Below are positions 24,826 through 33,476 of a DNA stretch of 64,000 nucleotides, in pieces (position 1 is the first letter of the stretch; each line of letters starts with the position of its first letter). Both the position numbers and the translations under genes were made by a program. This stretch comes from Embleya sp051903075. Its GTDB lineage: Bacteria > Actinomycetota > Actinomycetes > Streptomycetales > Streptomycetaceae. The stretch lies in the NCBI RefSeq assembly GCF_051903075.1, contig NZ_CP182422.1, positions 3,162,001-3,226,000 of the forward strand, written 5' to 3'. The notes under the pieces were generated by a model. The model did not search any database and was not told the DNA's origin. It saw nothing but the letters and a program-made list of their open reading frames with translations.

Positions 24826-26235
24826 ATGCCATTGCCATCCCGGAAGACCTCGCGCCACGCGGAATCCACCGATCGAGTGCGCCGCGTCCATGTTCTCTGG
24901 TTGCGTCGCGATCTGCGGCTGTCCGATCACCCCGCGCTGCACGCCGCGGCCGGCACCGGCTTTCCCGGTACCGGGGACGGAGCACCCGCCCGGGTGTTGC
25001 CGCTGTTCGTGCTCGACCCGGCGGTGTGGGGCGCCGCGGGGCCGGCGCGCCGGGCGCACCTGGCCCGCTCGTTGCACACCCTCGACGCCGATCTGCGCGA
25101 GGCGGGCGGGCGGCTGGTGGTGCGCGCGGGCGAGCCGGCCCGGGTACTGCCCGCGCTGGTGCGCGAGAGCGGCGCCGCCGAGGTGCACGTCACGGCGGAC
25201 TTCGGTCCCTACGGCCGGACCCGGGACGCGGCCGTGGCCGAGGCCCTGGACGTACCCTTCCGCGCCACCGGATCGCCGTACGCGGTCGCCCCGGGCCGGG
25301 TGCGCAAGGCCGACGGGACGCCGTATCGGGTGTTCACCCCGTTCCTGCGCGCGTGGGCCGAGCACGGGTGGCGCGAGCCGCTGCCGCGACCGACCGACCT
25401 CGCCTGGGCGCATGCCGACTCGGACGACCTGCCCGCCGTCCCCGAGCCGGCCGGGGTGGACCTGCCCGAGGCGGGCGAGCGCGCGGCGCTGGCCGCCTGG
25501 CGGGAATTTCGCGCGCACGGCCTGGACCGCTACGCGGAGCTGCGGGACCGGCCCGACCTGCCCGGCACCTCGCGGTTGTCGACGCACCTGAAGTTCGGCG
25601 AGATCCACCCGCGCACGCTGCTCGCCGACTGTCCCGACACCACGTTCCGGTCCGAGTTGGCCTGGCGCGAGTTCTACGGCGACGTGCTCTGGCACCACCC
25701 CGAGACGATGCACGAATACCTGAACCGGGACCTGGCCGGCATGGCCTACGACACCGGCCCCGACGCCGACGCGCTCTTCGACGCGTGGCGCGCGGGCCGA
25801 ACCGGCTTCCCGTTCGTGGACGCGGGCATGCGGCAACTGCTCGCCGAGGGCTGGATGCACAACCGGGTACGCATGGTCGTGGCGTCCTTCCTGGTCAAGG
25901 ACCTGCATCAGGAGTGGACGCGCGGCGCGGCGCACTTCATGCGGCACCTGGTGGACGGCGACCCCGCGTCCAACAGCCACGGCTGGCAGTGGACCGCGGG
26001 CTGCGGCACCGACGCGTCGCCGTGGTTTCGCGTGTTCAATCCGATCCAGCAGGGGCGCCGGTTCGATCCGCAGGGCGACTACGTGCGCCGGTACGTGCCC
26101 GAGTTGCGGCACATCGCGGGCCGCGCGGTGCACGAGCCGTGGCGGATCGGGGTCGACGGCTATCCCGATCCGATCGTGGAGCACGCCGAGGAAAGACGCG
26201 TCGCACTCGACCGCTACCAGGCGATCCGGCGGTAG
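24826..26235 (+). CDS. phr: Deoxyribodipyrimidine photolyase
   Basis: Repairs UV-made cyclobutane pyrimidine dimers using blue light and FADH-. The 469-aa protein has an N-terminal antenna domain (VLWLRRDLRLSDHPAL). The FAD-binding helical domain carries GTSRLSTHLKFGEIHPR, ELAWREFYGDVLWHHP, GRTGFPFVDAGMRQLLAEGW, NRVRMVVASFLVKDL and GDPASNSHGWQWTAGCGTDA, all class I CPD photolyase signatures. The Trp-rich electron path is present. The ATG at 24826 is used; a GTG 17 codons later is possible. It stands between divergent DtxR and the sugar isomerase gene. Confidence 0.95.
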   Translation: MPLPSRKTSRHAESTDRVRRVHVLWLRRDLRLSDHPALHAAAGTGFPGTGDGAPARVLPLFVLDPAVWGAAGPARRAHLARSLHTLDADLREAGGRLVVRAGEPARVLPALVRESGAAEVHVTADFGPYGRTRDAAVAEALDVPFRATGSPYAVAPGRVRKADGTPYRVFTPFLRAWAEHGWREPLPRPTDLAWAHADSDDLPAVPEPAGVDLPEAGERAALAAWREFRAHGLDRYAELRDRPDLPGTSRLSTHLKFGEIHPRTLLADCPDTTFRSELAWREFYGDVLWHHPETMHEYLNRDLAGMAYDTGPDADALFDAWRAGRTGFPFVDAGMRQLLAEGWMHNRVRMVVASFLVKDLHQEWTRGAAHFMRHLVDGDPASNSHGWQWTAGCGTDASPWFRVFNPIQQGRRFDPQGDYVRRYVPELRHIAGRAVHEPWRIGVDGYPDPIVEHAEERRVALDRYQAIRR

Positions 26236-26315
26236 GGTGCCGGATCCGCGTTCGCACGGCGGATCCGTATACGAAGCTCCGAGGACGAAGTTCCTGACGA
26301 ACGGGAGGACCGGGG

Positions 26316-27062
26316 ATGGTCGAGCTGGGCGCACGCTACCTCGACGCGGCGATCGGGCTGCTGGAACGGCTGCGGGACGTCGAACTGCCCACGATCGACC
26401 GGGCCGCGGATCGGATCGCCGGTGCCCTGGCGGAGGGCGGCCGGCTGTTCGTGTTCGGCGGCGGGCACTCCGCGCTCTCCGCGCAGGACGTGGTCTACCG
26501 CGCGGGCGGCCTGATCCTGGCCAACCCGCTGATCGCCCCCGGCAACGAGCTGACCGTGCGTCCGATCACCGTCAGCAGCGCGGTGGAGAAGCTGGCCGAG
26601 CTGGCCGGTCCCGTGCTGGACGGCGCGGGGGTGCGCGAGGGCGACGCGCTCGTGGTGATCTCGCTGTCCGGCCGCAACGGGCTGCCGGTGGAGCTGGCCC
26701 GCCGGGCGCGCGAGCGCGGCGCGCTGGTGATCGGCCTGACCTCGGTCGAGGCCAGCGAGGCCGAGCCGGCGCGGCACCCGTCGGGCACCCGGGTCCTGGA
26801 CAACTGCGACATCGTCCTGGACACCGCGATCGCGGTCGGCGACGCCGCGCTGGAGGTGGAGGGTGTGCCCCAGCGGATCGGCCCGACCTCGGGTGTGGTG
26901 TGCTCGGCGGTGATGCAGACACTCATGGTCGGCGTGATCGGCCACCTGGTCTCCCGGGGGATCGAACCCCCGGTGTTCATGTCCGCGAACATAGACGGCG
27001 GCAACGCGTGGAACGAGCGGTTGCTGGCCGAACACGCGGACCGGATCTTCTACCTGAGGTGA
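26316..27062 (+). CDS. SIS-domain sugar isomerase-like protein (UPF0309)
   Basis: 248 aa with a sugar-isomerase (SIS) fold. FVFGGGHSALSAQDVVYRAGG is the phosphosugar-binding start. VVISLSGRNGLPVELARRARE and VIGLTSVEASE are the second core motif. It matches the UPF0309 group found beside the iron repressor in streptomycetes. Members are probably phosphosugar binding or isomerising, with substrate unknown. The start has GGGAGG 7 nt upstream. The stop overlaps the GTG of the next gene (GTGA), showing coupling. Confidence 0.88.
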   Translation: MVELGARYLDAAIGLLERLRDVELPTIDRAADRIAGALAEGGRLFVFGGGHSALSAQDVVYRAGGLILANPLIAPGNELTVRPITVSSAVEKLAELAGPVLDGAGVREGDALVVISLSGRNGLPVELARRARERGALVIGLTSVEASEAEPARHPSGTRVLDNCDIVLDTAIAVGDAALEVEGVPQRIGPTSGVVCSAVMQTLMVGVIGHLVSRGIEPPVFMSANIDGGNAWNERLLAEHADRIFYLR

Positions 27063-27874
27063 ACCCGGCAGTGCATCCCAACGCACGGTCCCACTCCCCC
27101 GAGCAGACCTCGTCCGGCGCGGGCGGCGCGGCCGACCCCCGCTGTGCCCCGCTGGTCGTCCCCGGCCGCTTCAACGGGCCGCCGGGCATGGGCAACGGCG
27201 GCTACCTGGCCGGCCTGCTGGCCACACGTGCGGTCGGCGGGATCGCCTCGGGGGTGGCCGTGACGCTGCGTCGCGCGGTGCCGCTGGACCGTCCGCTGGC
27301 CCTCGCGCACGACGCCGCGAGCGGGACGCTGACCCTGGCGGAGGACGCGGGGGCGATCGCGGAGGCCATCCCGGTCGACCCCGCACTGCCGCTGCCCACC
27401 CCGATCGACCCGGTCGCCCCCGCCGAGGCGGCCGAGGCGAGCCGGTCCTACCCGGGCTTCGCGACGTGGAACCCGTACACCGACTGCTTCGTGTGCGGCC
27501 CGGATCGGGCCGAGGGCGACGGCCTGCGGCTGTTCCCGGGCATGCTGGCCGACCGCCCGGACACCAACGCGTGCGTGTGGACCCCGCACGGCTCGCTGGT
27601 CGCGCCGGACACCGGCCAGGTGGCACCGGAGTTCGTCTGGGCCGCGCTGGACTGCCCCGGCGGCTGGACCGGCATCGACCGCGACACCGCGCTCCTGCTC
27701 GGCCGGATGACCGCGCACGTGTACGCGCTGCCCTACCCGGACGAGCCGTGCGTGGTACTCGGCCGCCTCCTGGGCCGGGACGGGCGCAAGGTACGCACCG
27801 CCACCACGCTCTACGACGCCGAGGGCCGCCCGGCCGCACACGCCGAACAGGTGTGGATCGCGCCGCGCACCTGA
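27059..27874 (+). CDS. Hotdog-fold-like conserved protein
   Basis: 271 aa of unknown function. The region RFNGPPGMGNGGYLAGLLAT resembles the hotdog-fold thioesterase motif (HPNGxxxGGxxA). A second part, PYTDCFVCGPDRAEGDGLRL, has a CxxCG motif that recurs in a family of actinobacterial hotdog proteins. VAPEFVWAALDCPGGW forms the second hotdog half. It therefore looks like a double-hotdog acyl-CoA thioesterase relative. Starts at 27059 or 27071 are both GTG; the former overlaps the isomerase stop. Confidence 0.75.
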   Translation: MNPAVHPNARSHSPEQTSSGAGGAADPRCAPLVVPGRFNGPPGMGNGGYLAGLLATRAVGGIASGVAVTLRRAVPLDRPLALAHDAASGTLTLAEDAGAIAEAIPVDPALPLPTPIDPVAPAEAAEASRSYPGFATWNPYTDCFVCGPDRAEGDGLRLFPGMLADRPDTNACVWTPHGSLVAPDTGQVAPEFVWAALDCPGGWTGIDRDTALLLGRMTAHVYALPYPDEPCVVLGRLLGRDGRKVRTATTLYDAEGRPAAHAEQVWIAPRT

Positions 27875-27990
27875 CCCACCACGCCGCCCGCCACGGCTTT
27901 GTCAGGGGCAGGGGGCATCCCCACATCCAAGCCAGTGCGCCCTGCATCTATTCCTGGATCCGGTGTGGGATCGGGCACCCCGTAAATCCG

Positions 27991-28019
27991 TTGCACCCGC
28001 CCCGACGCCGATCTAATCT
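27991..28019 (+). promoter_or_regulatory. Strong vegetative-type promoter of a small transcript
   Basis: -35 TTGCAC (27991-27996), a 17-bp spacer and -10 TAATCT (28014-28019) are near-consensus for a major sigma factor. Transcription should begin near 28026. It precedes a ribosome site and a 12-codon ORF, with no other + strand gene until citA. Confidence 0.65.
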
Positions 28020-28051
28020 CACTGGCACACGGGAGAGGAGGTGGTCTGAAG

Positions 28052-28090
28052 TTGCATAGCATTCGGACGCGTGAGGTGGCTGCCCGCTAG
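28052..28090 (+). CDS. Candidate 12-residue peptide, MHSIRTREVAAR
   Basis: A TTG codon 9 nt after a perfect GAGGAGGT site opens the frame MHSIRTREVAAR and stops at TAG. The promoter at 27991-28019 and the hairpin at 28181-28259 would make it part of a self-contained transcript of about 235 nt. It may be a leader peptide without a downstream gene, a tiny protein, or the 5' part of a small regulatory RNA. I do not recognise a family with certainty. Confidence 0.4.
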   Translation: MHSIRTREVAAR

Positions 28091-28180
28091 CCGCCACTCC
28101 GGTTTACCGGCTCGGCAGGCCCCGTCGTGAGTGCACCGCGACGGACGCAGGCAGGCGGCCGGCAACACCAGGCAGACACC

Positions 28181-28259
28181 CGACCCGCAGGTCGCCGGGA
28201 TCGTCCCCCGGCCTTCGTCCCACCTCACCGAGGTGGACGGAGAAGCGACCTGCGGGTCG
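28181..28259. terminator. Three-way-junction hairpin between the small transcript and pdxH
   Basis: A perfect 15-bp outer stem (28181-28195 with 28245-28259) encloses a 49-nt interior. This holds a short CGGG/CCCG hairpin (28196-28210) and a 7-bp CCACCTC/GAGGTGG hairpin with a 3-nt loop (28220-28236). The three helices make a three-way junction. It may be a bidirectional terminator or the structured body of a small RNA. Confidence 0.6.
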
Positions 28260-28356
28260 CTGTCGTTTCCGGCCGCTTTTCAGAACCCACGGCAGGACCC
28301 ACCGGCCAGACCCACCGGCAGGGCCCGCTTACCGGGCCTGCTCCGCAGGGCCCGCC

Positions 28357-29019
28357 TCACGGGCTGAGTCGCTCGACCCGCCACGACACGTCCCCGTCGC
28401 CCTCGCCCTCGCGCAGATAGCGCAGCCGGTCGTGCATCCGGTTCTCCCGCCCCTGCCAGAACTCCACCGTCTCGGGCACCACCCGAAAGCCGCCCCAGAA
28501 CTCCGGCACCGGGATGTCGTCGATGTCGGCGAACCCCGCCTCGGCCTCCGCGTACCGCTTCTCCAACTGCTCGCGCCCGGCGACCGGCCTCGACTGCTCG
28601 CTCGCCCAGGCACCGATCCGCGAACCGCGCGGTCGGGAGCGGAAGTACTCGGTGGTCGCCTCTCGGGACACCCGTTCGGCGGAACCGGTGACGATCACCT
28701 GGCGAGCCAGCGCGTGCCACGGGAAGAGCAGGCTCACCGCCGGGTTGGCGCCGAGCTCGACGCCCTTGCGCGAGCCGTAGTTCGTATAGAAGACGAAGCC
28801 CCGCTCGTCGAACTCCTTGAGCAGGACCGTGCGGGTGCTCGGCCGCCCGTCCGGCGTCGCGGTCGCGACCACCATCGCGTTCGGCTCGGGCAGCTCGGCC
28901 CGGGCCACCTCGGCCAGCCAGGCGGTGAACATCGGGAAAGGGGTCGAGGGCAGGGCGCCGACGTCGATGCCCTCGCCTCGGTACTGCCGGCGCATCGCGG
29001 CAAGCTCGGTGAACTCCAC
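28357..29019 (-). CDS. pdxH: Pyridoxamine 5'-phosphate oxidase
   Basis: Oxidises pyridoxine- or pyridoxamine-5'-phosphate to PLP with FMN. About 220 aa. AMRRQYRGEGID, then AMVVATATPDGRPSTRTVLL and LLFPWHALARQVIVTG are FMN-binding signatures. SRPRGSRIGAWASEQSRPV and the C-terminal FWQGRENRMHDRLRY are the substrate region. The GTG at 29019 is chosen because homology starts there, though no good ribosome site is visible; ATG at 28995 is an alternative. It is divergent from citA across a 368-bp gap. Confidence 0.94.
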   Translation of the reverse strand: MEFTELAAMRRQYRGEGIDVGALPSTPFPMFTAWLAEVARAELPEPNAMVVATATPDGRPSTRTVLLKEFDERGFVFYTNYGSRKGVELGANPAVSLLFPWHALARQVIVTGSAERVSREATTEYFRSRPRGSRIGAWASEQSRPVAGREQLEKRYAEAEAGFADIDDIPVPEFWGGFRVVPETVEFWQGRENRMHDRLRYLREGEGDGDVSWRVERLSP

Positions 29020-29387
29020 GGACAACGAGTACCACTCGGGGCCGACCGGCGGCACGACCACCCCCGACCGGGTGACGTCCGGCAATCCCGTCCCGGGTGG
29101 GTTTGTGCCCCACCTCACTCGCCCCGGAGTGTTCCGAAGTAGGTCGTCTCGATATCGAGAGATATCCTGAACAACGGACTTCGATCGGCCCATACCTTCA
29201 GGCGAGGCACCATCCCGGCCACGCCCGGACCGACCGGAACACCTCCCCGAAACACCGGTGGATCCCAGGTGCGAAGCCTGATCGGCACCCTGCTCCCCGG
29301 CCTCGTTCGGGGGAAGACACGGTGTGGCGGGGCGGGGTATGAAGGACCCGGCCACAAGTCAGTCGAGATCGCATGAGGAGCCGCCTG
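29020..29387. other. Divergent regulatory gap between pdxH and citA
   Basis: 368 bp without a credible ORF. It contains the 14-bp palindrome at 29147-29160 with an adjacent second GATATC. No clear -35/-10 pair could be set with confidence. Confidence 0.5.
29147..29160. promoter_or_regulatory. Perfect palindrome TCTCGATATCGAGA
   Basis: A 14-bp perfect palindrome in the pdxH-citA gap, followed at once by a second GATATC. The low GC relative to surroundings and the symmetry suggest an operator for a MarR-, PadR- or TetR-like dimer; the protein is unknown. Confidence 0.5.
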
Positions 29388-30500
29388 ATGTCCGAGTTCG
29401 TACCCGGGCTCGAAGGAGTCATAGCGTTCGAGACGGAGATCGCCGAACCCGACAAGGAGGGTGGCGCGCTCCGGTACCGAGGTGTGGACATCGAGGACCT
29501 CGTCGGCCACGTCTCGTTCGGCAATGTGTGGGGCCTGCTGGTGGACGGGGCGTTCAACCCCGGCCTGCCGCCGGCCGAGCCGTTTCCGATTCCCATCCAT
29601 TCCGGCGATGTCCGCGTGGACGTGCAGAGCGCGCTGGCCATGCTCGCCCCGGTGTGGGGTCTGAAACCGCTGCACGACATCGACGACGCCCAGGCGCGGG
29701 ACGACCTCGCCCGGGCCGCCGTGATGGCGCTGTCGTACGTCGCCCAGTCGGCCCGCGGCCTGGAGAAGCCGATGGTGCCGCAGAGCGAGATCGACAAGGC
29801 GCAGACGATCGTCGAGCGCTTCATGATCCGCTGGCGTGGCGAGCCGGACCCGCAGCACGTCAAGGCGGTCGACGCCTACTGGACGTCGGCGGCCGAGCAC
29901 GGCATGAACGCGTCGACGTTCACCGCGCGCGTGATCGCGGGCACCGGTGCCGACGTCGCGGCGTGTCTGTCCGGCGCGGTCGGCGCGATGTCCGGCCCGC
30001 TGCACGGCGGCGCGCCCTCGCGCGTGCTGCACATGATCGAGGAGATCGAGCGCACCGGCGACGCCACGGCGTACGTCAAGGGTGTCCTGGACCGGGGCGA
30101 GCGCCTGATGGGCTTCGGCCACCGGGTGTATCGCGCCGAGGACCCCCGTGCGCGTGTGCTGCGCCGCACGGCCAAGGAGCTGGGGGCACCTCGCTACGAG
30201 GTGGCCGCGGCGCTGGAGAAGGCGGCGCTCGAAGAACTCCAGGCTCGGCGTCCCGACCGGATCCTGGCCACCAACGTGGAGTTCTGGGCCGCGGTGATGC
30301 TGGACTTCGCCGAGGTGCCGGCGCACATGTTCACCTCGATGTTCACCTGCGCCCGCACCGCCGGGTGGAGCGCGCACATCCTGGAGCACAAGCGCACCTC
30401 GCGCCTGGTCCGCCCGGCTGCCCGCTACATCGGCCCGGGCACCCGCCCGATCACCGAGGTCGCAGGCTACGACGACACGGTCCGCAACCTGAAGCACTGA
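29388..30500 (+). CDS. citA: Citrate synthase (CitA type)
   Basis: Condenses acetyl-CoA and oxaloacetate to citrate. 370 aa, the short form seen as the second citrate synthase of streptomycetes. The oxaloacetate and catalytic histidines are His171 (AEHGMNAST), His206 (MSGPLHGGAPSRV) and His245 (MGFGHRVY). The Asp of the VMLDFAEVP region completes the site. The ATG at 29388 follows a GAGGAG sequence and begins MSEFVPGLEG like the family. It may also act on propionyl-CoA as a 2-methylcitrate synthase. A terminator lies 58 nt after the stop. Confidence 0.94.
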   Translation: MSEFVPGLEGVIAFETEIAEPDKEGGALRYRGVDIEDLVGHVSFGNVWGLLVDGAFNPGLPPAEPFPIPIHSGDVRVDVQSALAMLAPVWGLKPLHDIDDAQARDDLARAAVMALSYVAQSARGLEKPMVPQSEIDKAQTIVERFMIRWRGEPDPQHVKAVDAYWTSAAEHGMNASTFTARVIAGTGADVAACLSGAVGAMSGPLHGGAPSRVLHMIEEIERTGDATAYVKGVLDRGERLMGFGHRVYRAEDPRARVLRRTAKELGAPRYEVAAALEKAALEELQARRPDRILATNVEFWAAVMLDFAEVPAHMFTSMFTCARTAGWSAHILEHKRTSRLVRPAARYIGPGTRPITEVAGYDDTVRNLKH

Positions 30501-30557
30501 CCGGCGCTCACCGGCACCGATCTCCGAGCACGGATCGCTGCTTCTCGACGCTCCGAA

Positions 30558-30592
30558 CGAAACCCCGTTCCTCACGAGGGAACGGGGTTTCG
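30558..30592 (+). terminator. Terminator of citA
   Basis: A 14-bp perfect stem (30558-30571 with 30579-30592) and a 7-nt loop TCACGAG, with an A-rich/T-rich base pair near the ends. Confidence 0.85.
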
Positions 30593-30711
30593 CCATGTCC
30601 CGAACCCGGCCGCGAGGCCCGGTCGGGCCGCCCCACTGCCGTAAATCCGCAGCCTCCGTCGACAACGCGACGGGTGGGCGGGTGCGCGCGCACGAACCCC
30701 GCGAAGCGGGG

Positions 30712-31554
30712 TCAGCCACGCCCCTCCAGGATCGCCACCTGCCGCGCATCGGACGCCCGCGGACACGTACTGCACAGCGCGGCCGAATCAAGCGTGTACC
30801 AAAGACAGCACACGCTCTGCGTGCGATTGCAGTGGCTGCGCCCCTCGGTCCCCGCAAGCACCCGAAAGCCCGCCTCGCGCTTGAACCGACCGACATCACC
30901 GGGAAGCAGTTCCCCCAGTTCGCGCACCGCGCGATCACCCTCGCCCAGCGTGCGCCCCAGATACCAGACGCCGCTCACCACCTCGTCGGCCACCATCGAC
31001 CACAACACCCGCTCGCCCCGACGCAGATGCGGTCGGAACGCGACCAGCAGCGGCTCGACGTGTTCGGCCACCCGATCACGCAGCAGCGCCCGCAGCGCCG
31101 CCTCGTCGGCCACCACCCGCGCGCCGGGCGCGTTCGCGTCGGGGTCGTCAGGCAGGCAGGCGAAGGTGTTCGAGGTGACCGTGAAGGAGCGGCCCACCCG
31201 CTCGGACCCGGGCGCGATCCACACCTCGTCCAGGGCCACCAGCGGGACCCGGCGGCACAGGAACCACGGGCCGGTCAGCATCAGGCAGGCGTACCAGGCG
31301 TAGCCGTGCAGCGCCCACATCGCGATCGCGTCGGCGCGCGGCTCGGCCGCCAGGGTCGCGCCGATCCGGGCGCGCTCGGCGGCCAGCATCTCGGCGAGCA
31401 CGTCGGGGTCCTCGGCCATCCGCGAGGCGTGCAGCATGCCGACGGCGGGACGCCCGGGCTCGACCGTGATCAGTGGACACGCGGCACCGAGCGCACGGAA
31501 GGTCTCCGCGAACGCGGGGCACGGCGCGGGCTGACGAAGATCGAGCACGGACAT
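30712..31554 (-). CDS. FhuF-like ferric iron reductase
   Basis: Probably reduces ferric siderophores in the cytoplasm to release iron. The 280 aa end in TQSVCCLWYTLDSAALCSTC, the C-C-x10-C-x2-C pattern that binds the unusual [2Fe-2S] cluster of FhuF. RPHLRRGERVLWSMVADEVV precedes it. The ATG at 31554 is selected over 31590 because an iron box begins 5 nt upstream (31560-31578), which suggests a leaderless or short-leader transcript under DtxR control. It is convergent with citA and faces away from the permease. Confidence 0.88.
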   Translation of the reverse strand: MSVLDLRQPAPCPAFAETFRALGAACPLITVEPGRPAVGMLHASRMAEDPDVLAEMLAAERARIGATLAAEPRADAIAMWALHGYAWYACLMLTGPWFLCRRVPLVALDEVWIAPGSERVGRSFTVTSNTFACLPDDPDANAPGARVVADEAALRALLRDRVAEHVEPLLVAFRPHLRRGERVLWSMVADEVVSGVWYLGRTLGEGDRAVRELGELLPGDVGRFKREAGFRVLAGTEGRSHCNRTQSVCCLWYTLDSAALCSTCPRASDARQVAILEGRG

Positions 31555-31559
31555 GATCC

Positions 31560-31578
31560 GAAGGTAAGCCTTGCCTAA
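31560..31578 (-). promoter_or_regulatory. Iron box (DtxR/IdeR operator)
   Basis: On the minus strand TTAGGCAAGGCTTACCTTC matches 14 of 19 positions of TTAGGTTAGSCTAACCTAA, with all of the outer TTAGG and ACCT kept. It lies 5 nt before the FhuF-like start codon. A DtxR-type repressor is encoded in this window at 23939-24628. Confidence 0.75.
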
Positions 31579-31699
31579 CCTCGTGTCCACACGCGTCGGC
31601 CCGACATTCCCCCCTCGGGGCCGGCTCCACCCTTCCGGGGGAGCCGTTCGCAGGGCGCACGATCCACGCGCGCGCCCCGCGAACGACCCGACGCGCGGG

Positions 31700-33256
31700 T
31701 CAGGAGCGTACCGACACCGGGGCGTCGTCGGGGTGTTCGTCGTCGTCCCGTTCGCCGGCCTCCTCCAGGATGATCCGGCCCATCAGCTCGTAGCGTTCCG
31801 GGCTGCGGGCCCGCATGTACAGCGCCAGCGCGATGCCGCCGACGAAGACGCCGCCGACGATGTACGGGGTGAGCGTGAACAGCAGCGAGTCGGAGGCGGC
31901 GCCGGCGGCGGTCTCCATGTTCTGCAGGAGCAGCACCACCACCGCGATCATCGCGATGCCGCCGAGCAGCGGGGCCAGGAAGGTGCGGAACCAGTGCGCC
32001 GTCTCGGGGTGGTTCCTGCCGACGTGGAAGTAGCCGATCACCGCGAACGAGCACAATGTCTGCACGATCAGGATGGCCATCGTGCCGAGGATCGCGAGCA
32101 GTGTGTAGAGGTGTATGTACGGGTCCTGATCGGTGATCAGGAACAGCAGCACGATGCCGGTGGCGATGATGCTCTGCACGAACGAGGCGAAGTACGGCGA
32201 GCCGTGCACCGGGTGGGTGTTGCCGAGTTTGCGGGAGATGAAGCCCTCGCGGCCGATCGCGTACAGGTAGCGCGCCGCGCACTGGTGGAAGGCCATGCCG
32301 CAGGCGAACGAGCCGGTGATCAGCAGCCACTGGAACCAGTCCACCGCCCAGCCGCCGATGAAGTCCCCGGTCGGGCCGAAGAAGACGTCCAGCGGGGCGG
32401 ATCCGCTCGCGATCTCCTTCGACTTCTCCAGGCCGCTGCCGTCGATCGCCATCCAGGAGACGAACACGTAGAACAGGCCGACGCCGATCACCGAGATCAG
32501 CGTGGCGCGCGGGATGACCTTCTTCGGGTCGCGCGACTCCTCGCCGTACATGGCGGTGGACTCGAAGCCGACCCACGACCAGAACGCGAAGAACAGACCG
32601 AGCCCCGCCGCGCCCTTGAACGCGTTGGCCGGGTTGATCGGCTCGGCGGACAGCCCGTCGGGCCCGCCGCCCTGGACCAGCACCGCGATCGCCATCGCGG
32701 CGAGCACCGCGACCTCGGCGACCAGCAGCACGCCGAGCAGGCGCGAGGTGAGGTGGATGTCGAACCAGGACAACACCGCGGTGACCGCGAGCATGCCCAG
32801 GGCGTAGACCGACCAGTTGAGGTCGACGCCGAACTGGGCGTTGACCGTGGTATCCGCGAAGTAGGCGAAGATGCCGACGATGGAGGCCTCGAAGACCACG
32901 TACGCCAGCACCGCGAGCAGTCCGGAGGCCATGCCCACGACCCGGCCCAGGCCGTGTGAGATGTAGCCGTAGAAGGCGCCCGCCGAGGTGATGTGCTTGG
33001 CCATCGCGACGTAGCCGATGGAGAACACGCTGAGCACCAGGGTCGCGAACAGGTAGCCCGCGGGGGCGCCGATGCCGTTGCCGAAGCCGACCGCGATCGG
33101 CAGGTTTCCGGTCATCGCGGTGATCGGCGCGGCGGTGGCGATCGCCATGAACACGACGCCGACGAGCCCGACCGAATTCGCCTTCAGGCGTTGGACCTGC
33201 GGTGCTGCCGGGGATGCGACCTCGGGGGTTTGTCCCGCGTCGAAGTGGCCGGACAT
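31700..33256 (-). CDS. APC-superfamily amino-acid permease
   Basis: Integral membrane transporter of 518 aa with 12 likely helices. The consensus VGVVFMAIATAAPITAM is in helix 1 and AGAFYGYISHGLGRVVGMASG spans the helix 3 region. FFAFWSWVGFESTAMYGEES is helix 6, followed by RDPKKVIPRA. These fit the amino acid/polyamine/organocation family. A charged C-terminal tail of 30 residues follows. The start is ATG at 33256. It is divergent from a threonine/serine dehydratase, so uptake of a hydroxy- or other amino acid is likely. Confidence 0.92.
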   Translation of the reverse strand: MSGHFDAGQTPEVASPAAPQVQRLKANSVGLVGVVFMAIATAAPITAMTGNLPIAVGFGNGIGAPAGYLFATLVLSVFSIGYVAMAKHITSAGAFYGYISHGLGRVVGMASGLLAVLAYVVFEASIVGIFAYFADTTVNAQFGVDLNWSVYALGMLAVTAVLSWFDIHLTSRLLGVLLVAEVAVLAAMAIAVLVQGGGPDGLSAEPINPANAFKGAAGLGLFFAFWSWVGFESTAMYGEESRDPKKVIPRATLISVIGVGLFYVFVSWMAIDGSGLEKSKEIASGSAPLDVFFGPTGDFIGGWAVDWFQWLLITGSFACGMAFHQCAARYLYAIGREGFISRKLGNTHPVHGSPYFASFVQSIIATGIVLLFLITDQDPYIHLYTLLAILGTMAILIVQTLCSFAVIGYFHVGRNHPETAHWFRTFLAPLLGGIAMIAVVVLLLQNMETAAGAASDSLLFTLTPYIVGGVFVGGIALALYMRARSPERYELMGRIILEEAGERDDDEHPDDAPVSVRS

Positions 33257-33330
33257 CCCACCTCCCTACTGTGCGTGGGGAAAGAACTGATGGCGTGTCA
33301 GCTTCGACCCCGGGGCCACACCGTCACAAT

Positions 33331-33343
33331 TGACAGCCTGTCA
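33331..33343. promoter_or_regulatory. Palindrome TGACAG-c-CTGTCA, candidate operator
   Basis: A perfect 6-bp inverted repeat with a 1-nt centre, in the gap between the divergent permease and dehydratase genes. It overlaps a TTGACA hexamer (33330-33335). It could serve a GntR- or Lrp-like regulator. Confidence 0.45.
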
Positions 33344-33476
33344 GGGATCGGACCGATTCGCCCCTTGCGCTGTCGGTGCGGTGACACGCCGTGCGGGAGC
33401 CTTCCCGCATTGCCACCGGATCGACCCCGCCGGGTGCCGGGACCGGGCGGGCCGGCAAGCCATAGGGTCGGTCGTC

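Noticed and set aside
26940..26975. tRNA-like T-arm (GGGGGATCGAACCCCCGG)
   Set aside because: It lies inside the coding frame of the SIS-domain gene (SRGIEPP) and no matching acceptor, D or anticodon arms are present.
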